A stretch of DNA of 64,000 nucleotides from Gymnorhina tibicen (taxonomy: Eukaryota > Chordata > Aves > Passeriformes > Artamidae), in the NCBI GenBank assembly GCA_013399875.1, contig VXAZ01008133.1:690168-754167 (forward strand), given 5' to 3'. Below, one piece after another: positions 36,601-49,600 of this stretch; the first letter of the stretch is position 1, and every line of letters starts with the position of its first letter. A model generated the notes under the pieces. The model was not told the DNA's origin and searched no databases. It saw only the letters and a program-made list of their open reading frames with translations. Made by a program: the position numbers and the translations under genes.

Positions 36601-39600
36601 AGGTGATTTTAAAGGGTGATGTGCAAAGGCAGAAATGGTTTTGTTCCACTTACGTTATAAAGGTGCCTATCTTTGTGTTGAGTCTACGGATCAGAGTCTG
36701 GGAATTTGCAGCCACAGAGGGATCTCTTTAATCCATTCCCTTCTTTATTTAACTTTGCTGTTTTCTTTTTGTTGTTAGCAAGACAACACAAAGGTTTTTC
36801 GACAAAGGTCATTACAGTTGGTAAAATTCTTAAAGCCTTGGTTTGTTTAGCAGAATTTACTCATTTTCTATTGCCAGAAAATTGCCTGAGGAAAGGAAGC
36901 CAAGAATGTCAGGGGGAAATACAGATGACCTACAGGTAACACCTGAGGCTTGAGGAAATGGCTCCGATGACTTGTGGAATATTGAATACTCCAAGAAGAG
37001 TGATCCCATATCTGTAGATATGGTTGGAACTCTGCCTACTGAAGAGGTTACTGCCTGGTATGATTTCACTGAGATTTTTGGATCTTTGGTGTGTTTTGAG
37101 TCGACTTTAGAAATCTTTTGAGTGTCTTACTTCATGGAGGCACACATGGGACGTACATCAGATCACTGATATATTACTGCGTAGTCTGCATATTACTTCT
37201 GTGGAAAGCTCATGGAATTTTCATGAGGAAAATGTCCTCTGTATGCAGCACAGGAAAGGCAGCAGGTCTGGCAGAAGCTGGGCAGCAGGAGCCCTAAAGT
37301 CTGGTGCATGCAGATGGTGGGGTTATGAACCCCACAGGAGTTTTCTTCAAAGAGATGCCTTCATTGCATATTTAACCTAGATAATGGCATTTGGGAGTAA
37401 GCATCCCTCAAATAGTTAAATGTAAGTCAATTCCAGTGTAAGGAACTGAACTGGCAAACTAGAATCCAGGCTGGCATCGTGTTCAGTCTTTTGGGGCTTA
37501 GGGCATTCTGCAGCCACAGTGTCTTCTTAACATTGAATGAATGACTCAAAGTCATGCTGTGACTTCTTTTCCTGCCCCTACAATGTTGCAGGGAGAGTTG
37601 ATAAAATTGTCCAGCCACACAGGGAAAGCATGATCCTAATTCAATTATTTATTCAATAAACAGTTTTTGACTTTCAGTCTATAGCTTTGTTCCAATGGAA
37701 AATAGCTATAAACATCCAAGGATGGTGGCAACTTTTCACTTGGCATCAAGACAAATTTACTTTTGAGAAAAGGAGGAGGTGCCTAATAAACCCAGGACAT
37801 GCTTGGACAGTCCCTGTGGCCAGACGCCCACTACCTTGAGAAGTCTGAGAAGCTGCAGCCCTAGAAGGGCTTTGCCAGCTGCGTGCTCTGCTCCAAGGAG
37901 GCCAGATTTCTCAGACATCAGGTGTTAGCTGTGCCACAGCAGGATATACATACAAATATCCGTGTTTCTGAGCTGATGCTGTTCAGAAGTTTGTATGTGT
38001 TACCAGTGAAAGGGAAAACAACTACAAGGAGAACAGTTTTTAATAATGAAAGTGCAGAAGTGACAACAGGAGTGGTATTTTTCTAACTTTCAAGGCTCCC
38101 ACAATAAGCAGAATACCTCTGTTTTATGCTGTATTTTTGTAACTTCCCTCTGCCTTCCACCTAAAAAGTGAACTTTTTATTCTCCCTTAGTTTGTTTTGC
38201 TCTGCTGTCAGTCAGAATTGTGACTTGTGACCTTTTAGGGCTGTGACCAGTGTCTCCTGACTGCATTAGCCCAAGCTATTTCATGCATTATTTGACAGCA
38301 TAGAGATGAAACAACTAACAGTAAGCTATTTGCAAACATGACGCTTGCAAGCTCTGCCTTTCAAGCACTCTACCTTGGGAATTCAGCTGCTTCTTTAACT
38401 TGATACAGAGACAGTCATGTCTTCATTGCTTACAAGTGTGCAAAGAGATGGGTAATTGAGCTCTAGTCATCTTTGTTGCAAATGAGACCAGCATTCTGGA
38501 GCTGTAGGCTCAAGAGCACTATTAATCATCTTAAAGTGTCCTTTCTACTGCAAGCCCAGAGTAATGTAGATTGATTAAGAAACTGGGGGAGAGATGTGTG
38601 AAAACAATCTGTCTGACAGATGTGCCTATGGCCACTGGATTAAAGAGGAAGGAAAACTTGCTTTCTCTGGATTCATATTTAGAGCTATTAAATGTTTAAA
38701 GAAAATTAATGTGGCTACCTAAAATGTTCAAATGCTAATAGTTCCCCTCAGATAGATGGAGTTGCCTCTAAAATACCCCTGTGAATTGAAGGAGGGCTCC
38801 CCAGGAAGGTGGCCCTCCCTCCTGTAGCATGAAGAAGTGCAGCCCACTCAGATGTTCTCACTGCTCCTCCTTACTTTGTCCCTCTAATTTATTCCTGAGA
38901 GGCTGAGGCTAACAGGGGAGCGATAATTATGTGCTGACTGCTCTTGTTAACCTTCAGTGACCTACTCCTGTTGCTGCGATGGCAGGAGCCCCCCTCCCCA
39001 CATTACAGGGAAGTGACAGAGGTGCTGGTGGTGCCCCAGTGAGTGGCTGCAGTCTCACACGTGAGTGCAGCCATCTGTGCTCCCTGTCGATCTAACACGT
39101 GTAAAATACAAAATTAACATGATGAAGGCAGTTGGGGGTAGGTTAATCTGAAGCTGGAGAGAGACTTTTTCTTCCCCTGTTCTTTTATTCTACTGTTGTT
39201 TTACCATGATGCTTTAAAGGGTTTTTATCTGCTGTAAACTGATGCTTCTGAACAGTGCTGCTTGCTGAGAAAGCTCTGCAAGATGTGCTTATTTGGGGTA
39301 TTTATTTTTGATACAGGAATCTCATGTATGGCAAGGTACAAAAGTATTACCAACAGGAGTTACTGCACTGTGGTTCACATCATCTGCACTTTCTAGAGAG
39401 TCTGGGATGAATCCCACAGGAAATTTAGGAGCTGCTTTCCAAATTGCTATGGCTAGAACAGATGAACAGAGAAGCAAGGGGCTGCCAGCATGGCTGGTAC
39501 TTCCCCTTTCAGCAGAGATAGGACAAGAAAATGCAAACCTCTTCTTTCCCTTGTCTCCACCATGGGATGCCCTTCTGAGCCCACTGGCAAAGGGCTGGTA

Positions 39601-41150
39601 CTGATCTTTGCCCTAAGAAGGAAAAGCACAGTTCAGATGACCTGCTAGGCAGAAGAGGTAGGTGCTGCAGTCTGTTCCCAGCCCTTTGTGGCATCTGTGG
39701 GAAAAGCGAGAACATTGTATCCCTCTCCTTCAATCACCTACAACAATTACTGTCATGACCAGCTAGATCACTTTTTTAATGCCTTTTGTTCTATGCACAG
39801 AAGCCTTTCCACGTGAAACTGAGCAGGATTACTCATTATAAGCTCACAGTTGCTTTAGCTTTCATTTCCCTTTTGCCCTGCCAGAGTTGATTGTCCATAA
39901 AAGATAGTTTTATTTCTTTAGCTTCCACTCAAGCTGTGAGGTGAGAGTGCATACGGACAGCACAGCACAGTGCAGAGACCTTCCAGTCTTGCACCAAACA
40001 GATCGCGTCCATGGCTGGAAGCAGTGGGCTGATGTTGACATGGTGTTTACCAGGGCTAGCTTCTCCTCTCTCCCAAGAATATCCCTGAGACTGCCAGCTG
40101 AGAAACAGGAAGCTGCACACTGCTAGCAGATGTGCAGTAACAAGGGGCAATTTAAACTATATTCGTGGCTGTGCTGTCCAGGACCCTCAGTGTATTGTGG
40201 GTCCTGCACAGGAATGCAGTGAGTAAGGTGGCAGCTTATCCTAGAGATATCTGAGCTAGCTGGAGAGCTGCACTGGACCTGCCCTCTGGCTCCTGCGAAA
40301 GTAACTCTTGTGGTCTTTTGAAAATCTTACACAATGCACCAATAATGTTTTTCACAAGCCATGTTTTGCCCCTCTACTCTGACAGCTAATATTAACACCA
40401 AATTATTCAGACCTCTTGATCACCCTTGTATAACATAAACAAGTATGCACTCTGAAAGTTACTGGACATATGAGAATGGCTAGTACTGGGTTGTCTTCAG
40501 ATCACCTGGGAATGTCCTTAATTCCATCTTTGTATGACAGGCCTTTATCACAAGCCCCTACAGCCTGCAATCCTTCTCTCTCAGAAGAATCTGAATCTTA
40601 TTTGTGCAAAGGGTTGCCCTCAGTTGGAAGTTAAGATCCTACTGAACACTTTTGTGACGACCTAGCAAGCTGTCCCCATGCTGAATTCCTCAGGTTCATG
40701 AGACTTTAGGGTTTAAAATGAAAATCCATATGGGTCCACAGATCCACTACTTGCCACATGTGCAGATGTGAGGAGTTTTCCATGATTTGTCTAAGGGTTT
40801 ATCCAGCCTACATGTCTGTCTGAATTTGATTTCAGGATTTTATGGATTTTTTTGTATTCTCCAACTGTCTTTCCAATCTTTTAAAAATGTCATTAGTAAA
40901 GTTTAGCAAGTGTGCCTGTGTTAATACCCACCCCCAAAGGCGAGGTAACCAAGGTTCTTGTAAATAGATCCCTTGGGGTGGATTAGTTATATGACACTGA
41001 ATGACTGGTGTTTATATATATATATACACATATGTATGGCAGGTTTATTTTAGAACAATTTGGTTGCAATTTGGTATTTGGAAAGGAGGTATATATGATA
41101 CAGAGGGGTTTAGGATTTAAGGGTTAATTGCTTGTTGTGGGCACTATTGG
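30601..41150. other. Intergenic, nothing recognised
   Basis: A long stretch without a recognisable gene or repeat. The largest frame is 35863-36378 (+, 171 residues). It starts with a hydrophobic stretch but has no family content, and overlapping frames nearby make it unlikely to be real. Conserved non-coding elements cannot be excluded without alignment. Confidence 0.5.
41013..41026. repeat. (TA)n microsatellite
   Basis: Seven TA units, followed by CACATATG. This sits just upstream of the endogenous retroviral remnant. Confidence 0.8.
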
Positions 41151-41182
41151 TATTGCTAAATTTTGCAGCTGCTTGTTAGACA

Positions 41183-41235
41183 ATGTATATTGCTTGCTCG
41201 ATACTTATTATGCTTGCCAAACAGAAGGGGGAGGA
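41183..41235 (+). pseudogene. Endogenous retrovirus env-tail remnant and polypurine tract
   Basis: A short frame runs through AAACAGAAGGGGGAGGA into the LTR that follows. The purine-only stretch 41222-41235 is a typical polypurine tract directly before the LTR's TG. The encoded residues before it include a hydrophobic stretch and then LAKQKGEDVG. This resembles the end of retroviral envelope cytoplasmic tails, which often overlap the tract. A stop (TAG) just upstream breaks the frame, so only a fragment of a dead gene remains. How far the internal sequence extends upstream (perhaps to about 40.9 kb) cannot be told. Confidence 0.55.
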
Positions 41236-41683
41236 TGTAGGGTCATTGATAAGGGGTAGAAACCGTGACCACAAGTCCTGGTTTTGGATCCTGGAACCAG
41301 CTGGAACCAGCCCTGGAGTTTGGACTTGGATCAGGAACTTAGAGAGCACGAGCAAGGAAGCAGGGTAAAAAGTTCAAGCCTGAGGAAGACCTTTACTTCA
41401 TCCCAGGGACCCCGGCCCATGACCACCAGGCGGTAGTGCGCAGGCGCATTAAAATGCTAATGACTTTTGAGCTAATTATAATATGAAGTGGGGACAGATA
41501 ATGAATATGTATAGGCATATTGTGTAATTTAATGCATATGTAGCTTGTACCTCGATAAATACCAAGCTGAGCATTGCTGGGGTATGTACGTTTTTGGAGG
41601 AGCTATCCCCCATCCGTCTTCGGCCGAATAAAAACGTACCTACTTTACAACTTTAACGAGTTGTAGAGTCTTTCTGCATATCA
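41236..41683 (+). mobile_element. Retroviral LTR (3' LTR of a truncated ERV)
   Basis: It starts with TGTAGGGTCA right after the polypurine tract and ends at or near CA 41678/41683. Inside are a TATA-like box (GATAAATA, 41554-41561), a poly(A) signal AATAAA (41627-41632) and a short U5 (TTTAACGAGTTGTAGAGTC), in the order U3-R-U5. The U3 has a CpG-containing core (AGTGCGCAGGCGCATTAAAA). The upstream tract shows that this is the 3' LTR in + orientation. No second LTR was found within the window, so the provirus is truncated or fragmented. The family (avian ERVK or ERVL type) is undetermined. Confidence 0.72.
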
Positions 41684-42160
41684 TGTATGTTTTGGCTACT
41701 AACTATAGAAATGCTACAATATGAAAGTGTAAAGATACCACTTCAGAAAATATATAAGGAAAGGAAAGGAAGAGAAAGAAAAGATAAAAGTAGATATCAG
41801 AGAGGAAAGATATCACCACCCATGGATCCAGTGGCAAGACTAGGTTGTTGCAATTTTGATGTCCCTTGGTCCAGGTGATGGTCACAGACTTGATCCATTG
41901 GGGGTGGGGAAATCCCACGAAATGCAGAGTTCAATGGGTTCAATATGTTCGGGTTCAGGTGCAAGCATCCAGGTACCTCCCCTGGGGGAAGTTTACGCTG
42001 TCTGTTCTGACACTGGGGATCATGTTCAGTGGTCTGGCAGAAGGCCCCAGAAACGACTCTGGGGGCACTTCAGGGGTGTTTGATGGGTTATGACACCTTC
42101 TAAGACATGACAGCTGCCTCTCACCAGCATAGCTGAGCCAGTTCTGCCTCATCAGAAGGG
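41684..42160. other. Purine tract and repeat-like segment of unknown family
   Basis: A purine-rich tract (about 41757-41800, AAGGAAAGGAAAGGAAGAGA) is followed by a GC-richer block from about 41850. Its phrasing (GATCCATTGGGGGTGGGG, GGGGATCATGTTCAGTGG, GGCAGAAGGCCCCAGAAACG) looks like a decayed high-copy repeat. It may be more retroviral DNA or an unrelated element. All three plus-strand frames are partly open here and none is convincing. Confidence 0.3.
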
Positions 42161-45100
42161 ATGAACACCTTCAGGCCCAGGTGTGATTGTCCCAGTACTT
42201 CCCAAAAGCCAGTTGTGCAAGAGAGGACATTGTGCTCACCCACTCTGCACCTGGGCTGTTCTTATGCAGATCAGAGGTTTCCCCAGCAAACAACCAAAAA
42301 CTCTCCTCCTCCTCTTTGGCTGGGGTGCAAATCTGGCCTCAGCAAAGCACATGCAGCTTTTGCAAATTGCCAATTTGTTCAGTCATTAACCATTAACATT
42401 TTAGTCTCTCACAGCCTGCAGCCTAAGGGAAAGCAAATTTGATGAGTGCTTCCCTTGCTGGCTGGAATGATAGTTTTATTATATGCATAATGCACTGCCT
42501 CTGTTGAACACTTGCATTCTACTCATGAATTATCTTTGGAGACAGACAATGGTTTCCATTAAGCCATTTTCTTACGTGGTTGGCTGTATTAACCCTAATT
42601 CACCAATCTTGTCCACACCAACACATCTTTGTTTGCTCCACTTGAATAGCAAACTTGAAGCGTCTCAGCAAAGGATGCTGAGCTACATTTACATATTGAC
42701 ACAGAAAAAGAGTAGTTTTATCTTCAAACAGGACCTTACTTCCAGGAGGATTAGTGAACGAATGCATGGGAATTAATTTTGACTCTTTGTTTCCTCCCTT
42801 TATTCTGATATCCACATTTTTATTTTCATAAATGCAGGGATGCACCTGGTCAACCTGACTGTCTCTTCATGGAATATGCTTCTTCTGTAGATGAAAAAAA
42901 AAAAAAGAGATCCATAGAAATGCAGTCTGAAGTTGCTTTCATAACATAACCTCTCCTACCACATCCCCAAACCCCAAATTACTAATTTTGCTCAGCCACC
43001 AGGCACAGAGAAAAGAAGAAAGATCAAGTTATTTTTGACAGGGAACTTGAAGCAAACAGGGACAAAAAATGAATGAATGACTGAGTTTACTCTTATTTAA
43101 GCAACACTGGGAGAAGTCCTTTGAGTGACCTCCACAAAGCTTTGCTGAGGCATCCTTTTATACTCTTCTAGAAGATTAAAGCTAACTTTCATAGCTTTAA
43201 ATCGCCTCTTTCATAGATGCCATCTGTTATCATTCTTGATATGCATGAAAGAGAGCTGATTAGAGAGCCACCTTGAAGACGTGACTTTACCGAGTCATCC
43301 AATTTTGGAGACACATAAAATTGCTGCTGGTTTTTGGGCATTTCTCTTGAAAGGGTGAATGAACTGATTAAGCTGGAACTGTCATTGGCTTTTTATTGCC
43401 CACAGACCCAGCCACTGCCTTCAGTGAGATGATAGAGAAGAAATGCTGCGGGCAGCTATTTCAACAGCACTTTACCAAACAGATTATGCACGATTTGTCT
43501 GGCATTGAATCACTGGCTTGTGTAAACACCAGATGCAAGTGAAATGCAATGACTTAACTAAAATGCTGTGTTTTGGCCCGTGAAAGCAATAGATTATCAA
43601 AGTTAATGCTACTGTTACCTATATGTATTATGTGATTGTACTATCTTCCCTGTCTCCCCTGGCTGTGCCAGGGGCTGCTCTCACACCCAGAAGCTGCTGG
43701 TCTAGTGCCAGGAAAGGGTGCTGCTGCCCATGCATGCTTTGCGCTTGGGGAGGGCTCAGAGGGAATGTTTCTTGATGTGTCCAGAAATCAAGTCTTGCTG
43801 TTTGATGCCCTGAAGAAGGGCCTGGGCACCAGCAGCCTTCCTGTTCTCGCTCCAGTGCCTGTGCCTCTGTCTTTAGGGATGTACTGAGTTTAAGATCCCC
43901 AGGGAGAGGCAGGCATGGGGCCTTATTTTGGCCAGAGGGAAGATGTGACCCTGGCTTGCTGGGGTAAGCGTGGAGGAAGAGGGACATCTGCAAACATGCA
44001 TCTCATCAAGCAGCATGTGCAGACGTAGTGGTTCAAGGTGCTCAGCCCTGAAACAGCAAAGCATTCAGGTGCTGGGTGACAAACATGGAGCCAACAGAAC
44101 TTTGTAGGTGTTTATGGTAAATACAGCCCTGGGGATGAAGAGAATATCCATGATGATGATATGTATTTGTGTGCGTACATATATAAACCCCCACTAAACT
44201 TTTCATAGTCTCACAGCAACCAAGTGCCTGAACCTAGAACCACATTTGCTCCTGCAAGACCTTGCCTTGGATTTTGTTTCTGGAAGGGCAACAAAACATT
44301 TGATTTCCTTCCTCTCAGGTCTTGGAAGAACTGCATTATCAAAACACTCCCTACAGATCTGGAGAAGAGAATGGGGAAAGCTGTATGCCAAAGGACAACT
44401 GGTGACGGTAGTTCACTGCAGATCTGCTGTGATGAAGGGATCCAAGACTGTCAAGAAGAGTGGCTGGTTTACCTGAATGGTGTGGCCAACTGGCCAATGG
44501 CAGAATTAATTAATACAATTTGCTTTACAAACAAACAGTAATATAAATACCTCATGTATATTCAAGTATGAAGGCTGATGTTACAAGCATTACGTGGTGC
44601 AGAGACTGAACTGCCAGGGAATTAGTGATACGTGATAGTCTTAGGGATTTAGTCACAGACACAAACTGACTTCTGGAAACTGAGCTAGTTCTGCATCTTA
44701 CGAACTGCCCAGCTAGGGTGGAGTATCTTGTCCTGTCCAGCCCGGCTTCTTTTTCTGCTCTGCAGTTATCACAGCCAGCGATGCAGTGGGGGGCTGCTTG
44801 GTTTCTCCTTCCAGCAGCCAGATGTGGCTCCTCAGCTGGCAGGGAAGGAGGAAGAGTAGCTCATGCTCAGCATGATGCCTGCTTCATGCACAAAGTAGTA
44901 TAGCAATTGAGGACAAGGTCTGAGGTTTTCCAGTACTGTTCTGCCATGAGAAAAATAATTCAATTATCTGGAAAAGAATATTACTTAGAGGTGCTGAAAT
45001 GTGTTCCTTCTTGGTGGAAACACGTAATTATGGAAAGTCATTAACCTTGCTGCAGAAGAGCTGTATCTTGATGCTTTAGTAATCTTTTTTTGAAAAAAGA

Positions 45101-46570
45101 CAAAATGTGAAGTACCTGTTTCAAGTTCTCAGCTTTACTTTAGCCATCTGGGATCTGCACAAGCCATCTGATAACAGGTTTGCACCACTGGTCTGTTAAA
45201 TGAACTTCATTAACCTCCCGCTCCATAACAGTGCGTAGCTTTGTGCAGCTTTCTTTTTCTATCATGCAGTTCATTGAATTACCAAATATCCAAGAAAATC
45301 AGCATTCTCTGAGGCTGGAAATGGCCAGAAACTGTAGTTTTGATCAGAGTGATCTTGAGTCTGAACTTTTTAAATTAATCCCCTGTTCCTTCTGGCCTCT
45401 TTAAGAAGGGAAGTTTTGCAACCTTCTTTTTTATTACAGTGGCACCACATAGCGAGGACTGAACTAGCTTTTCCATTACAAAGCACTTTTTCATTTCTGA
45501 GCATGCTGAAGCCTGGCACACAATGCTAACCCAAGATGCAGGAAGGTTTTTTAGCAGCTTAAAGCGAATTAAGCTTTCTTTGAGTTTTTGGAGCAAGCAG
45601 GGTTGTTTGTTTCTGAGGGGAAAACTGGGTGGTTTTAGCTGAAGCCTGGAAAAATTGTGCCTATATAGAGCCAGGAAACCAGGTTGTTTTTCAGGCTCTA
45701 ACTGTCCTCTTTCCCCTCACTCTGATGGAGATTTTATTTTTAAAAACAGACAAGATTCCAGCAATCTTCATTCTTCCTTTGAATAAGTTCCCTCTTTCTT
45801 TCATGTACTGCGTTTGCTTTTTTTTTGTTTCCCTTATTTTGCCTTGCCAGTTCAACACTGAATAGAGCCATCCCCTGTCCTAGATTTATCTTCACAGGAA
45901 ATCCATCCTGTTCCCACTGCAAGCAGCTTCTTCAGGTCACCCTTAGAACAAGAGTCTGTGGACAAGGTGATCACAAACAACATACACATTTAATCCCTGC
46001 ATGATTTCCAGGGAATGCAGAGAGGGCTCATGCTGGTCTAGCAGTAATTTTACCAAAACATAGTCCTGGCCTGAGAAACAGTGTCAATGTAATGAAGATG
46101 CAGGACAATTATTTACAAGTCCACTTTCCTCTTAGTTCCCCCCACGCCAAGATGTAGCTCTCACTCCCCAAAGAGGGAGTGGGCTTTTCTTTCCTCCATC
46201 CCTTTTGTTGAGAAAATGTTAATAACACGACTGGTAGTATCATGAGCTTTACAGTCAGTTGCCTCTGTTTTATTTGTAAAGTATTCCGAGATGCTTGAAT
46301 AAGTCCAAAATACCCTCCAGCCATAAGCCATGCTGGAGGAAAATTGATTGAGTAAACTGAAGTCATTAGAGGAAGTAAACAGTGTTAAGCAAGATATATG
46401 AATGTGTAAATCTAAACTGCTGCTTTGTCCATTTGAAGATCACTATGTAGTATAGATCTATGATCTCTAGATTAATTTTGACTTAATTTGGTTTCTGACT
46501 GTGTATCAGATGTTATTTTCTTACTAAAATTATGTATTACAAAGAACTGGATTTTAAAAACTGATGTCCA
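42161..46570. other. Intergenic, nothing recognised
   Basis: Scattered short open frames only. The 105-residue frame at 44224-44541 (+) and the 121-residue frame at 43628-43993 (-) overlap other frames and match no family I know. Confidence 0.5.
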
Positions 46571-46610
46571 TCTAGTTCCCCTTAAGTCAGGGGACTTAAG
46601 GGGAACTAGA
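46571..46610. repeat. Perfect inverted repeat, 18-bp arms, 4-bp loop
   Basis: The left arm TCTAGTTCCCCTTAAGTC is followed by the loop AGGG and the exact complement of the arm. It is followed by about 60 bp of very AT-rich sequence (ATTATAATAATAAATAG). Such a perfect hairpin is unusual in this background. It could be a cruciform, a small hairpin RNA precursor or a recent foldback event. Confidence 0.9.
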
Positions 46611-49600
46611 AAATAATAGACATATTATAATAATAAATAGAAAAAATAGAAAATAACCCTGCAGAGGCATGGGTTATTTTCACTTTTATGACACCAATAC
46701 AACAGAAGAAATGTCCAATGTGTGCTGCCATTTATGTGCTGCCTGCTCCTAAAGGCAAAATTGTCTGTGTGGCCATGTGCAATGAGCACAATGAAGATTC
46801 TATTAATGTAGATCCACCCTCAAAAACTAATCTACGACAAAATCCAAATGGAAAATTTTAAAAAATAAATGTCCCTTCTCCCTAAAACCACAACATGGAA
46901 AAAAGTTACCCTTCTATAAGGTTAACCCTTTTGTGTTCCTTGGAGCATGGAGCTCTCAGAGGGAGCTGTCTGCCAGGGGGAGTTTGTATCAGTATGTGCT
47001 TCATCCTCATGTAACAGAGGGAGGAAGCTGATATAGCCCATCTGTTTCACTTTTGAGGTGCAGAGCTTAGGAAGCTGATTTGCCCTGCGTAATTTGATGC
47101 ACTGAATGACAACGCCAGGAAGAGAGCTCAGGTCTCGTGTGTGCACCACTCTGCTCTCGCTGCCTGAGATCAAAGCAGCCCCTTCCCTTTGGTGCATCTG
47201 TCACAGACAAGGAGCTACAGAAATAGCCTTGCAGCAGCGCTTGTGCTCTGACAAGCACATGATTCAATCCCTCAGAAGAAAGTAACGCTGAGCATAGTTA
47301 CAGCTGTAGTTAATGGAAATGTCCCATAGGAGAAATAGTGTCCAGTGCACAATTTGCAGTCCCATTTTTCGGTCTCAAAGACTTTCGGCTTCAGTATCAT
47401 TCTTTTGGCTAATGGGACCACATTTCCTACATTAAGAACCTCTTGTGGTATCACTTCTGAGTCTTGTGAACAGTTCTCGTGTCACTAAAACCACACCAAA
47501 CGCACAACAGCAACAGAAAAATAAGTGGGTGGGGTTTTTCCCCCTAATTTTTATGAGCAGACTTTCTTTTTGATGCAAACAGAAAGGTTTCGGTTGGGAC
47601 CATAGCATAGAAGTCACATAGAAGTCACACTGTGCAATTGCCTCTCTTGGTGGCACAATCAGCTTTGCTGGGACACCACCTCTATGAGTGATCTGCTGTG
47701 TGTGTGCATCTGTAGGAGAAATTTAGCTGAATACTGCAAAGGCGATGAGAGTAAGGACTCGAATAAAACCTTCAAAACCCCTATAAAGCTGGTTTCTCAT
47801 TTTAATAAAAGCTGTAATTCTCTTTCCTTATTATACAAAGTAACTTTCTAGCTCTAACAGCCAAGGACAGAAACCAAATTAAATAAAAACCACTGTAATT
47901 GTATGATGCAGGGACTGGAATACTTTTAGTGTCCTTAACAGTGTCAAATTTCCATTTAACAAATGAACAAGAAACAATGGTATGGTTTGGTATATTACCT
48001 ATTGTAGTGTTAAGGGTTGCAGACATAGCAAAAAAAAAAAAAGCCCAATCTTTTGAGTCAAGGCACCTGCCAGAAATTAGTTCAATAGATCCAGGTACAA
48101 GGATTCAAATGAAAACAATCTCTGAATTCATAGTGAAAATTCTCCAAATTCATTTTGTCCAAATGTTCCCTAACCAGTGGGATCCCTGACCACCAGTTTA
48201 CCACTGACCTGGACTTTCATTTAATTTTCCTTTTGCAGTACTGGCAACCCGTGCTCAGAGACCTTTATTAGAGAGCATGGTGTACCCCACATCATATTGA
48301 GGGAGTTTTAATGAACAGCATTAAGTAGAGATGATAGATACCTGCCTCAAACAAGCTAAGGGTGATCTGTAACATGGTACAAAATCTTAAAATGCACCAA
48401 AACCCAAAGCTATTGTGATATTTCAGGCTTGCTTCTTGCTGAAGCCTAAGTTTTGTTGCTATGTATTACCTCATGTGAGTTTTGTTTCCCGTGTACTTCT
48501 CCAAACTGGTGAAATCCTTGTGCAACAGAGCTGGCACCCATCCACCAAGGAGAACGGGCTCTGCAGGGGACACTGCTCCAGTGCCTGCCAGCTGAGAGCT
48601 GCCGTGGTTAAACGATCGGGCTGGGAAGTAAAAGAGAGAAAGTAGCCATCCTTGCTACAAGCAAGGGGTTATTTCACACAAAACCAGGAGCTAAAAAAGA
48701 TGAACCTTTTACCAACAAGGTCAGGCTGTGCAGGGAGGGAGACAGAGCCATCTCTGTGGCCACATCCTCAGCACACCCTGAGCCAGCAGAGGAAAGGAGC
48801 TGAGCCAAGGAAAAGAGGTGAGACCCAGCCCAGCACACTGTTACCTGCCCTTTCCTCAGAGAAGATAACCAGGCATCTTAACCAAGATAAAGTGCAAGAA
48901 GATCTCCCACTGGCTGCTACAGAAGCCTCCATTTAAAAGAGCCCCCCAAAGCCATCAGAAGGACACACATGGGTTTGGTCACTCCATGGGCACAGCTCTG
49001 TCCCATGAAGTCACCACTGAACTTGCCCTGCGCTTGCTTAGAGCAGGGACATCAGCGTTTGGTCACCACTGAGGACTGAGGGGCTCCTTCCAGTAGGGAC
49101 ACAGGAACACTCAGTCCTCTAGGACTTCTGAGCCCACTGGGTATTCTGCAGGCAAAACAAGGCCATTTGGGAATTGTATTAAAAAACCCAAAAAAGCCCC
49201 AACCACATCCTGCTTATTAAAGCCTTAAGGCTGGCAAAAGTCGTCAAGATGAGCTTTCCCCACCTCTTCCTCCAGTTACATTCATCTTCTTGTCAGGCCT
49301 TCTTGTATGCAAACAATAACAAATATGCCAGCAGTTTAAAGCTCATTTCCCCAGGCTGCCTAGGAACCACTCCAAGTCCTGACATTTACCCGATCCAGAC
49401 ACCGTTTTATTTTGCCAAGGTTTCTCCAGACCCCACACAACACATTCAAAACCTTACTTCTCAACCTGCACCGTACCTAGACAGTAGCTGCTATTCTTAA
49501 AGGCAAACTCGTCAAAGCACAGCCGGAATTAATAAACAGCTGCTGTTTTTCTTCTCGAGCAATGCAATGAGAAGCTGCTGAAGATCTGTTTACATGATTC

